Assembly: GCA_014526335.1 (NCBI GenBank)
Contig: JACTAT010000010.1
Location: 8,793,732 to 8,857,731 of the forward strand
DNA length: 64,000 nt
Reading direction: 5' to 3'
DNA from: Chrysaora quinquecirrha
Lineage: Eukaryota; Cnidaria; Scyphozoa; Semaeostomeae; Pelagiidae
Under the pieces are notes generated by a model. It searched no databases, was not told the DNA's origin, and saw nothing but the letters and a program-made list of their open reading frames with translations. Of this stretch, positions 32,561 to 44,688 are shown piece after piece. The number at the start of each line of letters is the position of its first letter. The stretch's first letter is position 1. The translations under genes were made by a program, and so were the position numbers.

Positions 32561-33088
32561 TTTTCTTTACCAATTTGGGTAAAATTCTGAAAAATTTACT
32601 TGTTTTGGGTAAAATTTTACTCATTGAGGTAAACTTTTTGGAGATTTTTAAAAGAACTTTATCTGATAAGGTAAAAGTGACATAGCCAGTACTCACAGGC
32701 TGAAGGGAGGGAGACAAAATGACACTTTTTAAGTGCCATTTTTGGAATCTGCATACAACAAAAACCCATTATAGGTTGAAAAAATTTTGTGGTTGTCACT
32801 CAGATTTTGAAATTTAGGACATCATTCTATTGTTTTCTGTTAATTATTCTTATAAATTAGCAGAAAATAATAGAATGATGCCATATCATATATCTCAAAA
32901 TCTGATTGCTGACTTGTGTGCATGGAAACCTCCCCCCCCCTCCCAGAGCCTGTGAGTACTACCTATGTCACTTTTTCCCCAATCGGGAAAAGTTTTTTAA
33001 CAATCTCTCAAAACAGTTTACCTGAACGAGTAAAAATTTACCCGAAGCAATAAACTTTTCAAAATTTTATGCAAAGTGGTAAAGAAAA
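32561..33088. mobile_element. foldback element with ~250-bp inverted arms (U1)
   Basis: The left end TTTTCTTTACCAATTTGG and the right end ...AAAGTGGTAAAGAAAA are inverted copies; pairing continues through 'ggtaaacttt', 'gtgacata..agta(c)tcacaggct' and on to a central hairpin CATTCTATTGTTTTCTGTTAATT / aattagcagaaaataatagaatg. Copies: U2 41217-41738, U3 45931-46462, U4 54610-55141, U5 62859-63384. A poly-C run near the middle of the right arm varies in length between units. No coding capacity and no clear target duplication. Confidence 0.85.
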
Positions 33089-33240
33089 TGCTTATATCCC
33101 TAATGATTGTATTAATGCTTATACACATAAAATTCTTATATAAATGCTGAAAATGCTTATATTAATGCTTATATTAATGCTTGTACTAATGCTTATATTA
33201 ATTCTTACCCTATATTAATGCTTATATTGGGCCTAATGCT
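33089..33240. repeat. 12-bp tandem repeat next to the foldback element
   Basis: About nine degenerate copies of TTAATGCTTATA, present in every unit directly to the right of the foldback element (for example 41,739-41,885, 55,142-55,290 and 63,385-63,530). Confidence 0.8.
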
Positions 33241-33273
33241 ATACACACAATTTTGATACATTCTTATTTTTAA

Positions 33274-33629
33274 CTAGATAGTCTTATATTTGTCTTCGTA
33301 TTGAAAGGGATGGCACAACTGTATATGCCTCTGGAAAGATCTGATAACTGTCCCTTCGTATGGGCATGATGCACATTTCTGAAAGGAGAAGCAAGGAGAG
33401 AGGTCAATGACAAATATCACAAAATGGGAATAAAAAGCCCCTTCTTGATATTTTATGTCATGAACTGCGGCTCAAAATTTCTTACCAGTGGTTGCCTTTG
33501 GCTGTTGCTTGGAAGGGCTATTCGATATTTGCTGCGGTGTTTCATGAAGTCTTTTACGGTCACTGACGAGAATTTCCTTGAGCAATACTTGAATATTGTT
33601 GACACTAATATTATCTTTGAAGCATTCAT
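33274..33629 (-). CDS. 82-aa two-exon C2H2-type zinc-finger protein (U1)
   Basis: Exon 1 from ATG 33629 to 33486 (48 codons: MNASKIILVSTIFKYCSRKF...), donor CCACTG|GTAAGA; exon 2 from 33378 after CTTCTCCTTTCAG to TAG 33276-33274 (34 codons). Both junctions are phase 0, so the frame is continuous. Exon 2 encodes KCASCPYEGTVIRSFQRHIQ then LCHPFQY, a C-x2-C-x12-H-x4-C/H finger. The gene is head-to-head with the 120-aa gene at 34100; 470 bp lie between the two ATGs. In another frame exon 1 is also open (QVLLKEILVSDRKRLHETPQ), so that reading is an alternative. DNA binding is inferred from the finger only. Confidence 0.5.
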
Positions 33630-34099
33630 TTGAACTATTTCTCAAACCAGATAAATCAAATTTGCCATCAGCCGGTTATGAAAACACTTGTGAAGACATA
33701 ACACAAACAAAATAACATAAAAATAATGAGGGATTTGATTCAGAATAAACATATTGATGTGAATCTGTGAAAGCTCCTGTGCATTGTGTGCTCTACCTAT
33801 TCTGCTCTGCGACTCTGTTGTTGAACTCTAAAAAGCAGGCCTCTTTGATGGTCTATTGTTGCATAAGGTTATTTGATTGGTTGATGTGTTTGTTAAGAAA
33901 TCACACTTTTCAATTCATCAGACTTGGGACCTTTCAAAACAAACAATAGAATTTTGAAGATTTGTGGCTCCCTATCATGAAAACACGTTTTTCACACGTG
34001 CTGTTTGGAAGTGAGCCAACGTTCCTTCTTGTTCAAAGTCCGTTTGTGGAATCTTGTGGTTGAGTTGAGTCTAGTGCACGCATATAAGTAGAAAACAAT
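33630..34099. promoter_or_regulatory. shared region between two head-to-head genes
   Basis: 470 bp between the ATG of the zinc-finger gene and that of the 120-aa gene. On the plus side CATATAAG (34080-34087) stands about 12 bp before the ATG; it could be a TATA box only if the true start is further downstream or the leader is very short. An inverted ACACGTGT-like motif (CACGTTTTTCACACGTG) occurs near 33,985-34,001. Bidirectional promoter is inference. Confidence 0.3.
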
Positions 34100-34972
34100 A
34101 TGGAAACTGGGCGATATTCTGCTGTGCTGTAAACGAGTTTTACCAACTGCCTCAAGAAGAGATTGAACAAAATAGACGGAAGGATACAGATTCTGACGAA
34201 AATAATTTTGGGGATTTGGAGACTGATTATGATGAAGAAAAACAGCCAAATGTAATGAAACCAAAGAAAGGTATGTTATTGTTTGTCTTTACTCTTTCTC
34301 GTCCAAGAAAGCAGTGTTTAGAGTAATAATTGAAAAAGGATATCAACTCACATAAGATGACCAAGTTAAAGGCTTAGAACTCAGCAAAGCAAAGCACAGC
34401 AAACAACCTGACTGACTGGAATCTAATTTTTTTACAGGTGAACAAATGTCAATGTCCACGTTTATGAATTTGTCTTCTGAGGTTCTGGCAAAAGCTTTTG
34501 AATTGGTGGTGAGTCTAATATGCCATAGAATATAAATTTTTATGTCACACCGATCACCTTTGGCTTCCTTACATAAAATATATGTGTATGTGTGCATCTC
34601 TGTGTTAAAAACTTTCTTTTTTGTGTTTTTGTAGAATGAACAGAAATCGACTGACACGCCCAAAGTGCAACATGCTGTCGCGCATAAGATTGTAAGTCAG
34701 TTATAAGATATACATTAATTTCAAAGATATAATAGCCTAAGCAGAATAACAGCCATATATATAAAGAATCTTAATCAATATCCCGACTTTTGAGTTCACT
34801 TTCTAATTAGAAAGAAACAACTCAGGCTTAGCCCATTAAAATATTTCCTGCTGAAAAGTTTTATTTAGTTCATAAATTCAAGTGACAAAATTTTTCAATG
34901 ACAAAACAGGTAATTGATGCTTTACAGCGAAGAAGAAAGACAATTCACATTTACATGAGCTGTTTTTTGTAA
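34100..34972 (+). pseudogene. four-exon 120-aa gene, frameshifted in exon a (U1)
   Basis: Exons a 34100-34270, b 34438-34508, c 34635-34691 and d 34910-34972, all with GT/AG borders and matching phases. In exon a, one A is missing (ACTGGGCG instead of ACTGGAGCG in U3), so the frame from ATG 34100 stops after ten codons. Full description under the U3 copy. Confidence 0.5.
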
Positions 34973-35338
34973 GAATAGACATTTGCCATGTAATGTAACA
35001 AAAGTTCGTTTATCAAGATAGTTGAAACCTGTGAGTTTCTTATCATTTTAAGTCAAGTACTCAGAGTTTCCTAACCATTATTGATCACAGTACTGAATTT
35101 CTCATAAATGAGTTTTCGTATTAAAAAAAAAGAGAGTACTACAGTATCATATGCAGAATATTATATTATGTCCTATTATATATTTACAAACATTTTATAT
35201 AAGCCTTTTTCCGGTTTCTAGCGCCATTATGGAATAGGTACAAAATTATCAATAATGGCTGATCACAGCAGCAGAACAAAAAAGTTCATGACTTTCAGGC
35301 TCGATTTACGAATATAAAGAAATAAATAGAATATAAAA

Positions 35339-35492
35339 ACTGGGGGAGCTTAACACTAGAATTGTGAAAAATGTGATACCAGCATAAAACTTGGTAGAAA
35401 TAGGCAGTTTGATACGCTGAAAAAGATATGATGTAGACCCATGCTGAAAATGCCCCCTTGTTCTATTTTAGACTGGGGTATTAGCTCCCAGT
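35339..35492. mobile_element. 154-bp element with short inverted ends (U1)
   Basis: Ends ACTGGGGGAGCT and AGCTCCCAGT are inverted copies (10 bp, one extra G). Internal sequence is A+T-rich with 'gccccctTGTTCTATTTTAGAC'. Copies: U2 43,979-44,129, U3 48,711-48,864, U4 57,390-57,543; two in U0. It lies between the 120-aa gene and the Cys-rich-tail exon. Confidence 0.7.
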
Positions 35493-35765
35493 CCTCTTTA
35501 AAGAGTGAAATAAAACAAAAATCTTATTATATAGCAGTAGATTGATATTGTAGAAGATTTGATTCCCAAAAATCAACATTTCAAGCAGTTTTACCTGTGC
35601 CTTAAACATAATATTGATGCTTTCAATCTAGCAAGTTTCTTGTCCGTTGTACACCATACTGCTCTTTCACTACTACCTGACGAAATTTATCCTCGTATCT
35701 ACTGAAAAAGATTATAAAAAGTTTCGTTTACATAGAGTAGACAAATAACATAAAATGTTTGGCAA

Positions 35766-36052
35766 CTAAGCAGTCTCACAACACTGCCCTCCACATTCAC
35801 AAAGATTGATGCATTCCAGGTTGAACTGCTTGCATTTTCATTTCACTCTACATTGACGCTTGCATCCACATTTCACCAGCTCGTAACAAGCCTTTGACGC
35901 CTCTGGGAGTAGTGCCCACTTTGGAGAAATCACATCTTGTTCTTGTCTCCAGCTGAAATCATTGATGTAGGGTACATACTGCCATCTCTCTAATGACTGC
36001 CCCCAAATAATGCGACCAAATAAGGATGAAATAGCACTAAGATATATCTTCC
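35766..36052 (-). pseudogene. Cys-rich-tail terminal exon with TGA (U1)
   Basis: Same 287-nt exon as the intact U0 copy (26174-26460), but the Cys run reads KCGCKRQCRVK then TGA, where U0 has TGC. The U1-type acceptor is AAATTTAGCAG. The TGA is shared by U1, U2, U3 and U4, so it arose before those units multiplied. Upstream coding exon at 36389. Confidence 0.6.
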
Positions 36053-36388
36053 CTGCTAAATTTTCTTGAAAACTTTTAGAAGTGCTTTAAGACTTTCATC
36101 TTAGTGAAAGACAAATAATTTGTTACTTATGTGTCATTCTGGCTACAAGACTTTCAGGATGTGGTATCGTCCCTGACAAAGAAGTTCATTTTGTCACTGC
36201 ACCAGAACACTCAATGAAAGAACAATAGGAAATATCTCCTTATCTTCAGATGTTAATTATACATAACTCTTGAATTCGTTATATATTTCAAATCACAGCC
36301 TTTTCAAGATGATTTTTATTTAAAAATTGAATCATCTTCTTTGCTAACAAAGATGGTTAGTGTTGAAACATTTCTAATAATAACATAC

Positions 36389-36501
36389 CCTCCTTGCAGC
36401 AACGCTCTCCTAGAATGCTCAATCAAGGCATCTCTTGTACGTGGAAACTGCTTAAAACTTTTGTTGTTCTCTTTGGCAAATTTATCCATTGCTTTATCAA
36501 A
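36389..36501 (-). CDS. upstream exon of the Cys-rich-tail gene (U1)
   Basis: Minus frame open from 36501 to the donor GGAGG|GTATGT at 36389/36388. It reads FDKAMDKFAKENNKSFKQFP then RTRDALIEHSRRALLQGG, which matches the 'LPPT..ALxxHxxRAxxQxGxxWGQ' segment that I recall just before the Cys-rich tail in this family. Copies: U3 49761-49873, U4 58439-58551 (one Ala to Glu change); U2 lost it at the deletion and U0 at the replacement. The phase to the terminal exon is off by one as I read it. Confidence 0.45.
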
Positions 36502-37446
36502 TTATCCAAAAAGGTTCTCTTTTTGCACGATAGACTTCGTGATAAAATTTAATTGATCAATTATCAGATAGTGTATTAACAAATGAGTTTACATCTCGGG
36601 TATAAGCAGTATTTTACTTGGCAGCTTTTCAAACACCATTATATCAGATGAGTATCCTAAGTATAGGATATATCACTTTGAATGTGATCCACAAGGAATC
36701 GTCAAGGAAATAATAAAACCTTGTGTACCATGAAAGAGATTTGTCTTTATATCTTAGACAACAATTTGGAAATCAAAAAATTATACTTTCAGAATTTAGC
36801 CTGTCATTTAGGAATTTAAGAATTTGAGTGTCTTTTCTGTTAGAAAAATCATCAAGCATGGCTAATCTACTTACACATCTACGAGGCTGATAAGTAGGCA
36901 TTATCATTTCCCTTTATGCCCAAAGCGTCATTAATATTTGTCTTCTTTCTTGGTACTGAATCCTTTTTATTAAATTTTATTCTATGTTATGTAAGTATGT
37001 CTACAATTACCTTTTATCGCTGAAAACAAAATCTGGACATGGTCATCGAGCACATTAAATGCTAAAAAAATGCAAGCATTATCTTACACCTACTTAACTA
37101 GAAACTTGGGAAATATAATGCATAGAGTTCATCTGCAATGGTTTGTAGTTATTTAAATATAATTTAAAGTTCGTTTACTATAAATGATTTTTTGCTGTAT
37201 TTTGTTTACATTCATTGGATAAAGTTGAATATAGATGCCGAGTAAACCCTTGTCATTCAAAGATTATTTTTATGACATAGATGAAATATTTTTGTAACAT
37301 ATTAAAGTGCTCTGGACGACAAACAATATCAATATTTTTTTCTAAATACAGTGTACATGGTATTTCATTCATGTTTATAAATGTTGTTTTTATAACTTGT
37401 CACATAAAATGTGTAAAGATGTTGTTTTTATAACTTGTCACATAAA
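36502..37446. other. unit end without a recognised gene
   Basis: AT-rich; ends in a 35-bp direct repeat 'gttgtttttataacttgtcacataaaatgtgtaaaga' seen twice (about 37,383 and 37,420). Short plus frames here (copies at 49,990 and 58,668) have no motif. Same content in U3 (49,874-50,826) and U4 (58,552-59,520). Confidence 0.4.
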
Positions 37447-38164
37447 ATGTGTAAAGAAATCATGTACTAACATCCTTGCATGTGCATTTTCCATTAAGTG
37501 CCTTCCCTCAATAAGCGTATACAGGATTAATTGTATAACTGATGATATTTCTTGATCCTTTTTTACTCTTACAGAATATAAAATGATTCATTTTGAGTAA
37601 TTTCGAGAGATGAAAAATCATGTCCTTCTGTAATTTGACATTATTTTTGGCGGAATAAAGAGCCTAGGATATAGCCTAGCAGGCTTGGGCTAATTGATTT
37701 TACGCTAATTCACATAAAGTGGGGAAATTTTATTGAGTAATTTCGAAAAATGAAAAGTTATGTCCTTCTGTAATTAGACATTATTCTTGGGCGGAATAAA
37801 GAGCGTAGGATATACACAAGCAGGCTTGCCCTGGTTGATTGTAGGCTAATTTACATAAAGTAAGGAAATTTTATTGAGTAATTTCGAAAAATGAAAAAGT
37901 TGTGTCCGTCTGTAATTAGATGTTACTCTTGGGCGGAATAAAGAGCCTAGGATATACCCTAGCAGTCTTGCACTTGTTGATTGTATGCTAATTTACATAT
38001 AGTCGGGAAATTTTATTGAATAATTTCGAAAAATGGAAAAACCATGTCCTTTTGTAATTTGACGTTATTTTTGTGTGGAATAAAGAGCCTAGGATATACA
38101 ATAGTAGGCGCTGATTGATTTTAGGCTAATTCACATATAGTCGGGAGATTTTATTGCATAATTT

Positions 38165-38869
38165 CGAAAGTTGGGATGTCAAATCTTCCATCATATAATA
38201 GGATGTTCTTCTCATTGGAACGAATTCCCAACTGCTGCTTCTGATTATCTGTATGAGGGAAAACTATTTGCAATTGTTTTATCCACAACATCTCTGCATC
38301 TAAGATCTCATCGGCTGAAAGTGCTACTTCATTTTAGACTTATTTCTTCTTGCATGCTATCATCGTAACACAAATGCTGTAATTCGAAAGAGTTTTCTCA
38401 AACACATCTGCCAATCCCATTCTGGTTTCATTTTCATTGATGACTGATACCAAGTTTGTTTCACAGCATTCTTGATTTACTATTCCATCTTCTGTGATCA
38501 TAGAGGCACCTGGCCATCGGTCTTTACCATTCAGCCATTCAGGTACCTTCCACCAAAGGTCACAATTCTGGAGTCGTTCTGATGTCATGCCCCTTGAGCC
38601 AATGTCAGCAGTATTTCACTTGTAGGGCAGTACCTCCAACAGATGTAATCTTCGCCGAGTATCTGATTAACACAGGATCGGACAATTTTTTTCCTTTTGC
38701 CACAATTCTGAAGCAAGCATAGATCAGTCTTGCTGTCTGTCCAACAATAGGTATCGTTTATATTCCATGCTTTTACAAGTCTTGCCGACATCTGAGCTGC
38801 TACGAGTTGTCTTGGAACTGAAAGATCTAGTCTTGCGACTAAAGCCTTTGCTGTTAACAGTTTGGCCAC
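38165..38869 (-). mobile_element. BEL/Pao pol fragment (U2)
   Basis: Same fragment as in U1 without the 3-bp loss (LGEDYICWRY retained). A frame change still separates the RNase H part from the WWKVPEWL part, and the ~50-bp deletion is shared with U1 and U4. Confidence 0.75.
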
Positions 38870-39170
38870 TTTTCTTCCATTTCACTGACAACCAGATATA
38901 CCAAGGCACAACAGGCTGTAACACTGGAATCTTAACATCCACGCATCTGATTTTCTGTAGACTTGCTTGGGATTCAAAAATAAATATTGTACCAGTTGAA
39001 ATTTTAATATTAAATAACACCGACATTTCGAGCATGAACTCGTTATGAAGTAGTGAAATAACAGAAAATATGAAGTTATATCAAATGAATAGGGATTTGA
39101 AAAATAGAAAAATAAAAAGAACGCAAGATACAATCAAGAGAAGAATGAAGAATGAACAGAAAAAGAATGA

Positions 39171-39596
39171 ATGTTCCCAGTCAAGAAGAATGTCGACAAA
39201 TTCCAAGTCAATCATGATATTGAAACGTTTTTCCGACGTCTTCGTTTAAAAGCTTATTTCCACAACAACAGCTCTGAAGACAACAGCAATTCTGAAACAG
39301 CAAATACATCAAGCAATGGTAACAAAGATATCAATTCGCAAAAGATGAATATTGCCGAGCTTTTGCCAGACAAATCCACTTGGACCCCCAGAAATGGTGC
39401 ATATCAAGCACTGGACCTCTACATTGAAAAATGCAGATATGAAATCTCCCAGCTCAACTTCAACGCCAATCACAACAAATTGTACGGGACTAGAGTGGTC
39501 TACCTTGAACCAAAAGAACGTGAAGATATAGTGATCAAATTTTGGAGAAAAAAGGGATATCCATGTTGTATGAAAACTAGGCTACCTGCACGCTAG
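39171..39596 (+). mobile_element. Penelope-like fragment (U2)
   Basis: Same 141-codon frame as U1; one visible change near the start (VDKFQ for VDEFQ). Confidence 0.65.
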
Positions 39597-41919
39597 GCAG
39601 GAAGAGCGCTCCAGAACAAAGGCCTTTAAATGTATCATATGATATAGTGTAGAGAAAAAAAATCAATCAAAATATGATAAATGATTTGAGCTGGAAAGTA
39701 AAATAGTGCAGAAACTTTGTTTTGTCTTTATTACTTACACATGTCATCCAAAGCTTTAGTTCCTGCTCCTCATTGTTGACTTTTTGGCAAGACAGAAGAC
39801 GTTACCAATCATAGAATAAATTACTTGTGATTTAAATCGAGGCTGAAGGCTCAAAGAGAAAATGAGAAATTGAAAATTGTAAGGTTTTTGTTTTCTTTCA
39901 GAGTCTGGTACCCAGGGTTGGGGAGTGTGACTTGAAATTGATAATTTTGTCAGTCTCTGGTGCATTCAAGCTGCAAGGTCATCAGGCACACATAAATAAG
40001 GTGCCTTTATGCCATATAATTAGTTCAGTTTTCTACAATTGTCTGTACTCTTGTGTGGAAAGTATGGAAAGTTTCAACAACATCTCCAGTGAGCAAAGAC
40101 AAGGACCAATTTTCTCCTTGTTCCATGCAATTGTTTTTTGTTTGTCTCTGGAAACAAAGAACCAACAGGAACAGAGATGGCCAAAACAAAGGAAGTAATC
40201 AGGTTCAGAATAAAAAAATTAGCTCACTCCACAATGTTGCACACGGAAAAGGAGAACAACATGGCCAACGATCAAACAGGAAATTTAATGAATTACCTAT
40301 TTTATTAAATTTTTCAGGTCTGTTGTAGTCAGGGTCTTGTTCAGGGCCATTATTATTATAATCCAGGTCCCAATCCATTGCCAAGTTTTCCAATTCTAGG
40401 GAAAATATTAGAAGTTAGAGACATTGAGATAGACTGGAACATTTGAAACTGGATAATATTTTATGTTCGGTTAATTTCAAACATATTGGTGTGAGGTGGG
40501 CGTCAGGTGCTTTAGAAAGTAACTTTTCTACAAAAGTATGGTACTACTAATGACACAAGAACTGATCCTTTTCTTTATTTTTATCAGAACTGTTCCTGAA
40601 AATTCAACTAGAACTGAAAGTCATTCGCCACAAGCATGACAGACTGGTAAAAGAAAAAACTTTTCTTAAATTAAAAAAACAAAGCATTTGGAGTGTGCTG
40701 AATTTAGTTCGAATTTCCCTGGAAAAGGCAAGAAAATTGAGCTCCATTGCAGGTCCCTGGATAGGACCACGGGTATACAATTGGAAATGGCAAATTTATT
40801 TGAGGCTCAGAAGCACCTACTTCCAAACCTCGAAAATATTGAAAAACCTTGAGCCAGTTGGAGAATCTCAATTTAAGAGAAACAAAATCAAAATTTGAAA
40901 TGAACCAAAAACTTAATGAGAAACAAATACAAATGAAGGAGCATGTGAAGGAGAGGAGGCAGGAATCGAAAATTTCAATGTACAAGTTATTGAAAAAAAT
41001 GGACCCAGACATCTGCCCTACGTACACACTTTTTATAAGGGTTTTTTCATTGAACCCTAGAAGAGTGGAGGAGTTCATTTTTATAAGCTTACTACCAGAA
41101 TTGAGCTTACAGCTCTGAAGAACCGTTTAGGGTTAGGTTTCTTTGAAAAACAATCAGCAAAAAATTCTAGGAAAAGAATATTAGGATTCTAGTGTAGCAT
41201 TTTCTTCATACAAGTATTTTCTTTACCAATTTGGGTAAAATTCTGAAAAATTTACTTGTTTTGGGTAAAATTTTACTCATTGAGGTAAACTTTTTCGGGA
41301 GATTTTTTAAAAGAACTTTATCTGATAAGGTAAAAGTGACATAGCCAGTACTCACAGGCTGAAGGGAGGGAGACAAAATGACACTTTTAAGTGCCATTTT
41401 GGAATCTGCATACAACAAAAACCCATTATAGGTTGAAAAATTTTGTGGTTGTCACTCAGATTTTGAAATTTAGGACATCATTCTATTGTTTTCTGTTAAT
41501 TATTCTTATAAATTAGCAGAAAATAATAGAATGATGCCATATCATATATCTCAAAATCTGATTGCTGACTTGTGTGCATGGAAACCTCCCCCCCCCTCCC
41601 AGAGCCTGTGAGTACTACCTATGTCACTTTTTCCCTAATCGGAAAAGTTTTTAACAATCTCTCAAAACAGTTTACCTGAACGAGTAAAATTTACAAGCAA
41701 TAAACTTTTCAAAATTTTATCAAAGTAGTAAAGAAAATATATATCTAATGATTGTATTAATGCTTATACACATAAAATTCTTATATAAATGCTGAAAATG
41801 CTTATATTAATGCTTATATTAATGCTTGTACTAATGCTTATATTAATTCTTACCCTATATTAATGCTTATATTGGGCCTAATGCTATACACACAATTTTG
41901 ATACATTCTTATTTTTTAA

Positions 41920-42275
41920 CTAGATAGTCTTATATTTGTCTTCGTATTGAAAGGGATGGCACAACTGTATATGCCTCTGGAAAGATCTGATAACTGTCCC
42001 TTCGTATGGGCATGATGCACATTTCTGAAAGGAGAAGCAAGGAGAGAGGTCAATGACAAATATCACAAAATGGGAATAAAAAGCCCCTTCTTGATATTTT
42101 ATGTCATGAACTGCGGCTCAAAATTTCTTACCAGTGGTTGCCTTTGGCTGTTGCTTGGAAGGGCTATTCGATATTTGCTGCGGTGTTTCATGAAGTCTTT
42201 TACGGTCACTGACGAGAATTTCCTTGAGCAATACTTGAATATTGTTGACACTAATATTATCTTTGAAGCATTCAT
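41920..42275 (-). CDS. zinc-finger gene copy (U2)
   Basis: Exons 42132-42275 and 41920-42024 with the same splice borders and finger as U1. Confidence 0.5.
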
Positions 42276-42746
42276 TTGAACTATTTCTCAAACCAGATAA
42301 ATCAAATTTGCCATCAGCCGGTTATGAAAACACTTGTGAAGACATAACACAAACAAAAATAACATAAAAATAATGAGGGATTTGATTCAGAATAAACATA
42401 TTGATGTGAATCTGTGAAAGCTCCTGTGCATTGTGTGCTCTACCTATTCTGCTCTGCGACTCTGTTGTTGAACTCTAAAAAGCAGGCCTCTTTGATGGTC
42501 TATTGTTGCATAAGGTTATTTGATTGGTTGATGTGTTTGTTAAGAAATCACACTTTTCAATTCATCAGACTTGGGACCTTTCAAAACAAACAATAGAATT
42601 TTGAAGATTTGTGGCTCCCTATCATGAAAACACGTTTTTCACACGTGCTGTTTGGAAGTGAGCCAACGTTCCTTCTTGTTCAAAGTCCGTTTGTGGAATC
42701 TTGTGGTTGAGTTGAGTCTAGTGCACGCATATAAGTAGAAAACAAT

Positions 42747-43618
42747 ATGGAAACTGGGCGATATTCTGCTGTGCTGTAAACGAGTTTTACCAACTGCCTC
42801 AAGAAGAGATTGAACAAAATAGACGGAAGGATACAGATTCTGACGAAAATAATTTTGGGGATTTGGAGACTGATTATGATGAAGAAAACAGCCAAATGTA
42901 ATGAAACCAAAGAAAGGTATGTTATTGTTTGTCTTTACTCTTTCTCGTCCAAGAAAGCAGTGTTTAGAGTAATAATTGAAAAAGGATATCAACTCACATA
43001 AGATGACCAAGTTAAAGGCTTAGAACTCAGCAAAGCAAAGCACAGCAAACAACCTGACTGACTGGAATCTAATTTTTTTACAGGTGAACAAATGTCAATG
43101 TCCACGTTTATGAATTTGTCTTCTGAGGTTCTGGCAAAAGCTTTTGAATTGGTGGTGAGTCTAATATGCCATAGAATATAAATTTTTATGTCACACCGAT
43201 CACCTTTGGCTTCCTTACATAAAATATATGTGTATGTGTGCATCTCTGTGTTAAAAACTTTCTTTTTTGTGTTTTTGTAGAATGAACAGAAATCGACTGA
43301 CACGCCCAAAGTGCAACATGCTGTCGCGCATAAGATTGTAAGTCAGTTATAAGATATACATTAATTTCAAAGATATAATAGCCTAAGCAGAATAACAGCC
43401 ATATATATAAAGAATCTTAATCAATATCCCGACTTTTGAGTTCACTTTCTAATTAGAAAGAAACAACTCAGGCTTAGCCCATTAAAATATTTCCTGCTGA
43501 AAAGTTTTATTTAGTTCATAAATTCAAGTGACAAAATTTTTCAATGACAAAACAGGTAATTGATGCTTTACAGCGAAGAAGAAAGACAATTCACATTTAC
43601 ATGAGCTGTTTTTTGTAA
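42747..43618 (+). pseudogene. four-exon gene copy (U2)
   Basis: Same exon borders; exon a lacks the same A as U1 and also one A in GAAGAAAACAGCC. The second loss is in a homopolymer and may be an assembly error. Confidence 0.5.
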
Positions 43619-44401
43619 GAATAGACATTTGCCATGTAATGTAACAAAAGTTCGTTTATCAAGATAGTTGAAACCTGTGAGTTTCTTATCATTTTAAGTC
43701 AAGTACTCAGAGTTTCCTAACCATTATTGATCACAGTACTGAATTTCTCATAAATGAGTTTTGTATTAAAAAAAGAGAGTACTACAGTATCATATGCAGA
43801 ATATTATATTATGTCCTATTATATATTTACAAACATTTTATATAAGCCTTTTCCGGTTTCTAGCGCCATTATGGAATAGGTACAAAATTATCAATAATGG
43901 CTGATCACAGCAGCAGAACAAAAAGTTCATGACTTTCAGGCTCGATTTACGAATATAAAGAAATAAATAGAATATAAAAACTGGGGAGCTTAACACTAGA
44001 ATTGTGAAAATGTGATACCAGCATAAAACTTGGTAGAAATAGGCAGTTTGATACGCTGAAAAGATATGATGTAGACCCATGCTGAAAATGCCCCTTGTTC
44101 TATTTTAGACTGGGGTATTAGCTCCCAGTCCTCTTTAAAGAGTGAAATAAAACAAAAATCTTATTATATAGCAGTAGATTGATATTGTAGAAGATTTGAT
44201 TCCCAAAAATCAACATTTCAAGCAGTTTTACCTGTGCCTTAAACATAATATTGATGCTTTCAATCTAGCAAGTTTCTTGTCCGTTGTACACCATACTGCT
44301 CTTTCACTACTACCTGACGAAATTTATCCTCGTATCTACTGAAAAAGATTATAAAAGTTTCGTTTACATAGAGTAGACAAATAACATAAAATGTTTGGCA
44401 A

Positions 44402-44688
44402 CTAAGCAGTCTCACAACACTGCCCTCCACATTCACAAAGATTGATGCATTCCAGGTTGAACTGCTTGCATTTTCATTTCACTCTACATTGACGCTTGCA
44501 TCCACATTTCACCAGCTCGTAACAAGCCTTTGACGCCTCTGGGAGTAGTGCCCACTTTGGAGAAATCACATCTTGTTCTTGTCTCCAGCTGAAATCATTG
44601 ATGTAGGGTACATACTGCCATCTCTCTAATGACTGCCCCCAAATAATGCGACCAAATAAGGATGAAATAGCACTAAGATATATCTTCC
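44402..44688 (-). pseudogene. Cys-rich-tail exon (U2)
   Basis: Carries the shared TGA. The exon start (about 44,650-44,690) is where the sequence changes to the U0 type, so its acceptor TTTTGCAG is the U0 form. Confidence 0.6.

Larger units (their letters stand above)
28813..37446. repeat. U1: complete array unit, 8.63 kb
   Basis: Delimited by the anchor AAAGAAATCATGTACTAAC, which recurs at 28813, 37447, 50827 and 59521. U1 and U2 are almost identical over their shared length. The parts of the unit are annotated below on U1, with the copies in other units listed after. Confidence 0.95.

Noticed and set aside
33767..34663. Plus frame MKAPVHCVLY and minus frames MVSLHLAVF and MGVSVDFC repeated in every unit
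   Set aside because: The first lies in the region between the two divergent genes without splice context; the others are antisense to exons and introns of the 120-aa gene.
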